The position numbers and the translations under genes were made by a program. The notes beneath the pieces were generated by a model that saw nothing but the letters and a program-made list of their open reading frames with translations, was not told where the DNA came from and did not search any database. This document shows, piece after piece, positions 61,747 through 62,000 of a DNA stretch of 62,000 nucleotides (its first letter is position 1; each line of letters begins with the position of its first letter). Source of the stretch: Glandiceps talaboti (taxonomy: Eukaryota > Hemichordata > Enteropneusta > Spengelidae); NCBI RefSeq assembly GCF_964340395.1, contig NC_135568.1, positions 7,751,280-7,813,279 of the forward strand. The letters run 5' to 3'.

Positions 61747-62000
61747 GTTGTTAGGTTGTATGAACTTTACAAGTAGGTGTACTACTAAGTCAGTACATTT
61801 AACTCCCTAGTCAGTTCTAAATTACAAAATATATATACGTCAAAGTGCCTTTCTGTTGTTACCATTAAATACATTGAATTCTGATTGGAGATATTTCATC
61901 AACCTAGGGGCTCCTCTATAGCATACCTCAAACTGCAAAGAATTGTGGGACTGAATGTTCTTCTAGGAATTGAACAATGCAACCAACATCACCAACAGGT
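61747..62000. other. 5' flank of the TRIM gene
   Basis: The 5' UTR and probable promoter of the TRIM gene. A TATATATA stretch lies at about 61831-61838, roughly 90 bp before the start codon. No other feature seen. Confidence 0.4.

Overview
This is animal nuclear DNA: intron-rich and AT-rich, with long microsatellites, minisatellites and small foldback (MITE-like) elements. Consensus GT-AG splice sites join conserved exons in phase. The gene content (multi-exon DNA ligase IV, a secreted REJ-domain protein of the polycystin/sperm-receptor type, an intronless TRIM protein with NHL repeats) suggests an invertebrate, most likely an invertebrate deuterostome (hemichordate or cephalochordate) or a lophotrochozoan. 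The sequence alone does not settle the species.

Layout. (1) 1-8713, minus strand: the 5' part of a gene with a signal peptide, a five-repeat Trp/Cys-Cys propeller-like domain, Ser/Thr-rich mini-exons and a REJ module; it runs off the left edge. (2) 8.7-14.7 kb: no host gene seen; a decayed LINE (9374-11686) and very long AG, CT, GACA and GTA arrays. (3) 14687-32303, minus: DNA ligase IV (LIG4), resolved as 26 exons encoding 929 aa, with at least six kinds of foldback/MITE, a SINE and two minisatellites in its introns. (4) 32738-35528, plus: MALSU1, head-to-head with LIG4 (434 bp between start codons). (5) 35.5-38.2 kb: convergent intergenic stretch with a degenerate minisatellite and a cluster of CArG-like boxes. 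(6) 38233-46699, minus: ZC3H15 (DFRP1), 10 exons, 465 aa. (7) 47911-56110, plus: a type II membrane glycosyltransferase of the exostosin (GT47) family, head-to-head with ZC3H15; its last exons are not in the window. (8) 59311-61746, minus: a single-exon 811-aa TRIM protein (RING, two B-boxes, coiled coil, filamin, NHL).

The genes are unrelated in pathway: end-joining DNA repair (LIG4), mitochondrial ribosome assembly (MALSU1), translation-factor GTPase partner (ZC3H15), Golgi/ER glycosylation (GT47), ubiquitin ligation (TRIM), and extracellular/ciliary or gamete-surface recognition (REJ). What links them is two head-to-head promoter regions.

The most unusual signal is recurrent tandem duplication of the 3' ends of exons, including the splice donor, into the DNA downstream. 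It is extreme in the exostosin gene, where 77 bp holding the end of coding exon 4 and a perfect 5' splice site occurs 43 times over 3.3 kb. Smaller decayed versions lie after MALSU1 exon 2, after LIG4 exon 6 and at the 3' end of the TRIM gene, and duplicated mini-exons occur in the REJ gene.
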